Positions 6,537 to 8,670 of a stretch of DNA of 8,670 nucleotides are shown here, piece after piece. The notes beneath the pieces are model-generated. The model was not told the DNA's origin and did not search any database. It saw nothing but the letters and a program-made list of their open reading frames with translations. This stretch comes from Bacteroidales bacterium. Its GTDB lineage: Bacteria; Bacteroidota; Bacteroidia; Bacteroidales; GCA-2748055. The position numbers were made by a program, and so were the translations under genes. The first letter of the stretch is position 1. The number at the start of each line of letters is the position of its first letter. The DNA lies in the NCBI GenBank assembly GCA_023135025.1, contig JAGLTY010000065.1, positions 1 through 8,670 of the forward strand, read 5' to 3'.

Positions 6537-8048
6537 TTATGAGACGGGGTCCTGCCAGGAGCGGCTCCTTGAGACTGCCTTTTCCCACTCCTTTTTCAGT
6601 GCTTGACGCTTCTCCTGGGAGATCTGGCTTGAGAAGTTACGGTCCATGGCCCACTGCTCCCCAATCTCCTCCACCGATCCCCAGAACCCTGTGGCCAGTC
6701 CGGCCAGGTAGGCAGCACCCAGAGCCGTGGTTTCGATGTTCTCGGGGCGGATCACCGGGATTCCAATCAGGTCGGCCTGGAACTGCATCAACAGGTCGTT
6801 GACCACCGCACCACCATCCACCTTCAGTTCGCCGATCTTAATTCCGGCATCACTCTCCATGGCCTCCATCACATCATTTACCTGGAAAGCGATGCTCTCC
6901 AGTGCAGCCCGGGCGATATGGCCCGCGGTAACACCGCGGGTAAGCCCGGCAATCATTCCCCGGGCATACTGATCCCAGTGAGGGGCTCCCAACCCGGTAA
7001 AGGCAGGCACAAAATAGACCCCGCCATTATCCTTCACCGATTCGGCAAGCTGCTCCACATCTGCCGAATTCTTTATAAGACCCAATCCATCCCTCAACCA
7101 CTGGATCACTGCACCTCCTATAAAGATACTTCCCTCCAGGGCATAGGTGGTCTTACCATCCAGCTGCCATGCAATGGTGGTCACCAGATTGCTCCCAGAG
7201 GTAACAGGCTCCTCCCCCGTATTGCAGAGGATAAAACAGCCGGTTCCATAGGTGCACTTGACCGATCCCGGCGAGAGACACATCTGTCCGAAGGTGGCCG
7301 CCTGTTGATCCCCGGCAATTCCTGCAATGGGAACGGGTACCGAGAGGATCCCCCTGGTGGTCTCTCCATATACCTCCGATGAAGATTTTACTTCGGGAAG
7401 CATGCTTTCAGGTATTCCAAAGAGCTCCAGCAGCTCCTCATCCCACTTCAATGTTTTGATATTAAACAACATGGTTCGACTGGCATTGGTGACATCGGTC
7501 ACGTGCACCGTCCCCCCTGTAAGATTCCAGATCAACCATGAATCGACAGTACCCAGTGCCAGCCTGCCCTCTGTTGCCATCTCTTTTGCTCCGGGTGTAT
7601 GCTCCAGCATCCACCTCCATTTGGTGGCAGAAAAATAGGCATCGATCACCAGTCCGGTCTTCTCCTGGATCATCTCCTTATGGCCCTTTGCCTTCAACTC
7701 ATCGCAAAACTCAGAGGTTCTCCGGTCCTGCCACACGATGGCATTGCAGATGGGCTTTCCGCTCTCCCGGTCCCAGATCAGGGCGGTCTCCCGCTGATTG
7801 GTGATCCCGATGGCTGCCAGATCACCGGCACCAATGCCTGCGTTCCGCAAGGCATCGTGCATTACCCGGTTCAGAGAATTCCAGATATCAATGGGATCGT
7901 GCTCCACCCATCCGGGTTGTGGAAAAATCTGTCTGAACTCCTTCTGGGCCACCCCTACCATTTTTCCGGAATGGTCAAAAACAATGGCCCTGGAACTGGT
8001 GGTACCCTGATCCAGGGAAAGGACGAATTTATTGGTCAAATTGCTCAC
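6537..8048 (-). CDS. glpK: Glycerol kinase
   Basis: A complete 503-residue FGGY-family cytosolic kinase that phosphorylates glycerol to sn-glycerol-3-phosphate with ATP. The phosphate-binding motif [12 protein letters not shown] spans 10-21. Predicted glycerol contacts are R86-E87 (TNQRET), W106 (VWQDRR), Y138 (DAYFSATKW) and D247-Q248 (IAGDQQA). The second lobe has [18 protein letters not shown] (347-364) and [19 protein letters not shown] (408-426). The start is GTG 8048: the frame has a stop just upstream and the first ATG is residue 30, inside the conserved fold. A TTG at 8039 (residue 4) is the alternative. The effector loop (about 227-240) lacks the GGKGGTR fructose-bisphosphate motif of E. 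coli and the phosphorylatable His of enterococcal enzymes. It follows glpD by 28 bases and precedes glpF by 27. Confidence 0.99.
   Translation of the reverse strand: MSNLTNKFVLSLDQGTTSSRAIVFDHSGKMVGVAQKEFRQIFPQPGWVEHDPIDIWNSLNRVMHDALRNAGIGAGDLAAIGITNQRETALIWDRESGKPICNAIVWQDRRTSEFCDELKAKGHKEMIQEKTGLVIDAYFSATKWRWMLEHTPGAKEMATEGRLALGTVDSWLIWNLTGGTVHVTDVTNASRTMLFNIKTLKWDEELLELFGIPESMLPEVKSSSEVYGETTRGILSVPVPIAGIAGDQQAATFGQMCLSPGSVKCTYGTGCFILCNTGEEPVTSGSNLVTTIAWQLDGKTTYALEGSIFIGGAVIQWLRDGLGLIKNSADVEQLAESVKDNGGVYFVPAFTGLGAPHWDQYARGMIAGLTRGVTAGHIARAALESIAFQVNDVMEAMESDAGIKIGELKVDGGAVVNDLLMQFQADLIGIPVIRPENIETTALGAAYLAGLATGFWGSVEEIGEQWAMDRNFSSQISQEKRQALKKEWEKAVSRSRSWQDPVS
6922..6940 (-). other. Strong perfect hairpin inside the glpK coding sequence
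   Basis: CCCGCGGT (6922-6929) and ACCGCGGG (6933-6940) form a perfect 8-base inverted repeat with a 3-base loop; seven of the eight pairs are G:C. It covers codons about 370-376 (TRGVTAG), a moderately conserved surface turn. It may be chance from GC-rich codons or a stable mRNA stem; no U-tract follows, so it is not a typical terminator. Confidence 0.7.
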
Positions 8049-8058
8049 GACGTTCGTG
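8046..8058 (-). promoter_or_regulatory. Small hairpin ending on the glpK GTG start codon
   Basis: On the operon's sense strand, CACGA (8058-8054), loop ACG, and TCGTG (8050-8046) form a perfect 5-base-pair stem whose last three bases are the GTG start of glpK. The spacer holds no Shine-Dalgarno. Such a stem could damp initiation or make glpK depend on translation arriving from glpD. This is inference; a 5-base stem could be chance. Confidence 0.3.
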
Positions 8059-8076
8059 TTATTGGTTAGTTAATGT
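8049..8076. other. glpD–glpK spacer with TAAC repeats giving stops in all three sense frames
   Basis: The 28-base sense-strand spacer contains three TAAC sequences, with TAA at 8072-8070, 8068-8066 and 8061-8059, one in each reading frame. It resembles the glpK–glpF spacer (shared ATTAAC and AACCA words) but is not a perfect tandem repeat. No promoter, terminator or ribosome-binding sequence is recognisable in it. Confidence 0.7.
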
Positions 8077-8670
8077 TTAATGAAGCATATGAATGGTTGC
8101 CAGCTGTGTGAATGTCTCCACCTGGCCGGTCTCCCAACGCTGATCTTTTCCCAGTTCTGAGGCCATGATGGCAGCCACTTCAGATGCAATTCGAACAGAT
8201 TCCTTAGCATCCAGCTGAAGCACTCTGATACGGCGTGCCAGGCAATCTTCCAGGGTACGGGCCATCTCCCCCCTCACTGCCCATACCACCTGGGCCTTGA
8301 TCAATTGTACCCGGTCACTTATGACAGCACCCATTTCAGGATCTTCACCAATCAATTTGTCAATCTGCTCTCGATCACTTCCATACCAGTAGAGCGGATC
8401 GGATTGGTCAACTCCCTCCTTATAGCCATGTATCTTCAGAGTAGGGGTTACCGACTCCCGAACCGGCAGGTCTGCCCGTTTTGCAGCCGAGTCTACCACA
8501 TCCTCTGCCATCTTTCGGTAGGTGGTCCATTTCCCGCCGGTAAGCGTGATAAGTCCGCCTTTTGAGATGAGGATCTTATGGCCCCTGGAGATCTCCTTGG
8601 TTTTCTTGCCCTCAGCGGCCGGAGCGGCCAATGGCCTTAGTCCGGTAAAAACTGCCAGAACATCGGAGCG
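8077..8670 (-). CDS. glpD: Glycerol-3-phosphate dehydrogenase, C-terminal part
   Basis: The last 197 residues of a FAD-dependent sn-glycerol-3-phosphate dehydrogenase, which oxidises glycerol-3-phosphate to dihydroxyacetone phosphate and passes electrons to the respiratory chain at the inner membrane. The frame is open at the window edge, so the N-terminal FAD-binding fold is outside. Visible landmarks are VFTGLRPLAAP (family GxRP segment, substrate-binding Arg), SRGHKI, and GGLITLTGGKWTTYRKMAED, which closely matches GGKLTTYRKLAE of E. coli GlpD. A helical C-terminal domain follows, including VVWAVRGEMARTLEDCLARRIR, typical of the DAO_C-type domain. The stop is TAA at 8079-8077. A TTG at 8631 is an internal Leu codon. 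The operon promoter must lie upstream of this gene, beyond the window. GlpD is favoured over the anaerobic GlpA because glpB/glpC-like genes are absent on the visible side, but the unseen side could change that. Confidence 0.92.
   Translation of the reverse strand, partial: RSDVLAVFTGLRPLAAPAAEGKKTKEISRGHKILISKGGLITLTGGKWTTYRKMAEDVVDSAAKRADLPVRESVTPTLKIHGYKEGVDQSDPLYWYGSDREQIDKLIGEDPEMGAVISDRVQLIKAQVVWAVRGEMARTLEDCLARRIRVLQLDAKESVRIASEVAAIMASELGKDQRWETGQVETFTQLATIHMLH

Noticed and set aside
1..8670. A novel defence, mobile or biosynthetic system
   Set aside because: Every sizeable coding stretch belongs to a known family (ExbD, TonB, TSUP, GlyA, FtsX-type permease, GlpF, GlpK, GlpD). No integrase, transposase, terminal repeats, CRISPR repeats or sharp composition change is visible.

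Overview
This 8.67 kb window reads as ordinary chromosome of a Bacteroidota bacterium, probably a Bacteroidales/Marinilabiliales-like or related uncultured lineage. The evidence is: an ExbD–TonB pair with a Bacteroidetes-style TonB carrying a charged coiled-coil linker; a stand-alone two-FtsX-domain ABC permease of about 790 residues; start codons without Shine-Dalgarno sequences, preceded by A/T-rich leaders; and a match to the Bacteroidetes -7 promoter element (TAnnTTTG) upstream of glyA. Genes are packed tightly, and no stretch above 100 bases lacks a gene. I see no rRNA, tRNA, CRISPR array, insertion sequence, phage gene or defence gene.

Layout. (1) Bases 1-1243, + strand: the 3' end of an exbD/tolR-type gene, then a complete tonB-type gene, which is the energising module for TonB-dependent outer-membrane transport. 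(2) Bases 1230-3279, - strand: glyA (serine hydroxymethyltransferase) followed after 10 bases by a TauE/SafE-family permease (TSUP), apparently one transcript. The permease converges on tonB and their 3' ends overlap by 14 bases. (3) Bases 3280-3374: a 95-base divergent intergenic region with a likely glyA promoter. (4) Bases 3375-5753, + strand: a large MacB/FtsX-type ABC permease with no ATPase gene beside it. (5) Bases 5757-8670, - strand: a glycerol operon in transcriptional order glpD (3' part only), glpK, glpF. These encode glycerol-3-phosphate dehydrogenase, glycerol kinase and the glycerol channel. Glycerol enters through GlpF, is trapped as glycerol-3-phosphate by GlpK and is oxidised to dihydroxyacetone phosphate by GlpD.

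I found no previously undescribed multi-gene system. The points most worth a second look are small. The two glp intercistronic spacers (28 and 27 bases) both carry TAAC-type repeats that put a TAA in all three sense frames, one of them as a perfect 7-base tandem repeat. Two hairpins lie in glpK, one ending on its GTG start codon. The GlpK effector loop lacks both known regulatory motifs. The TonB linker contains a 24-base tandem repeat.
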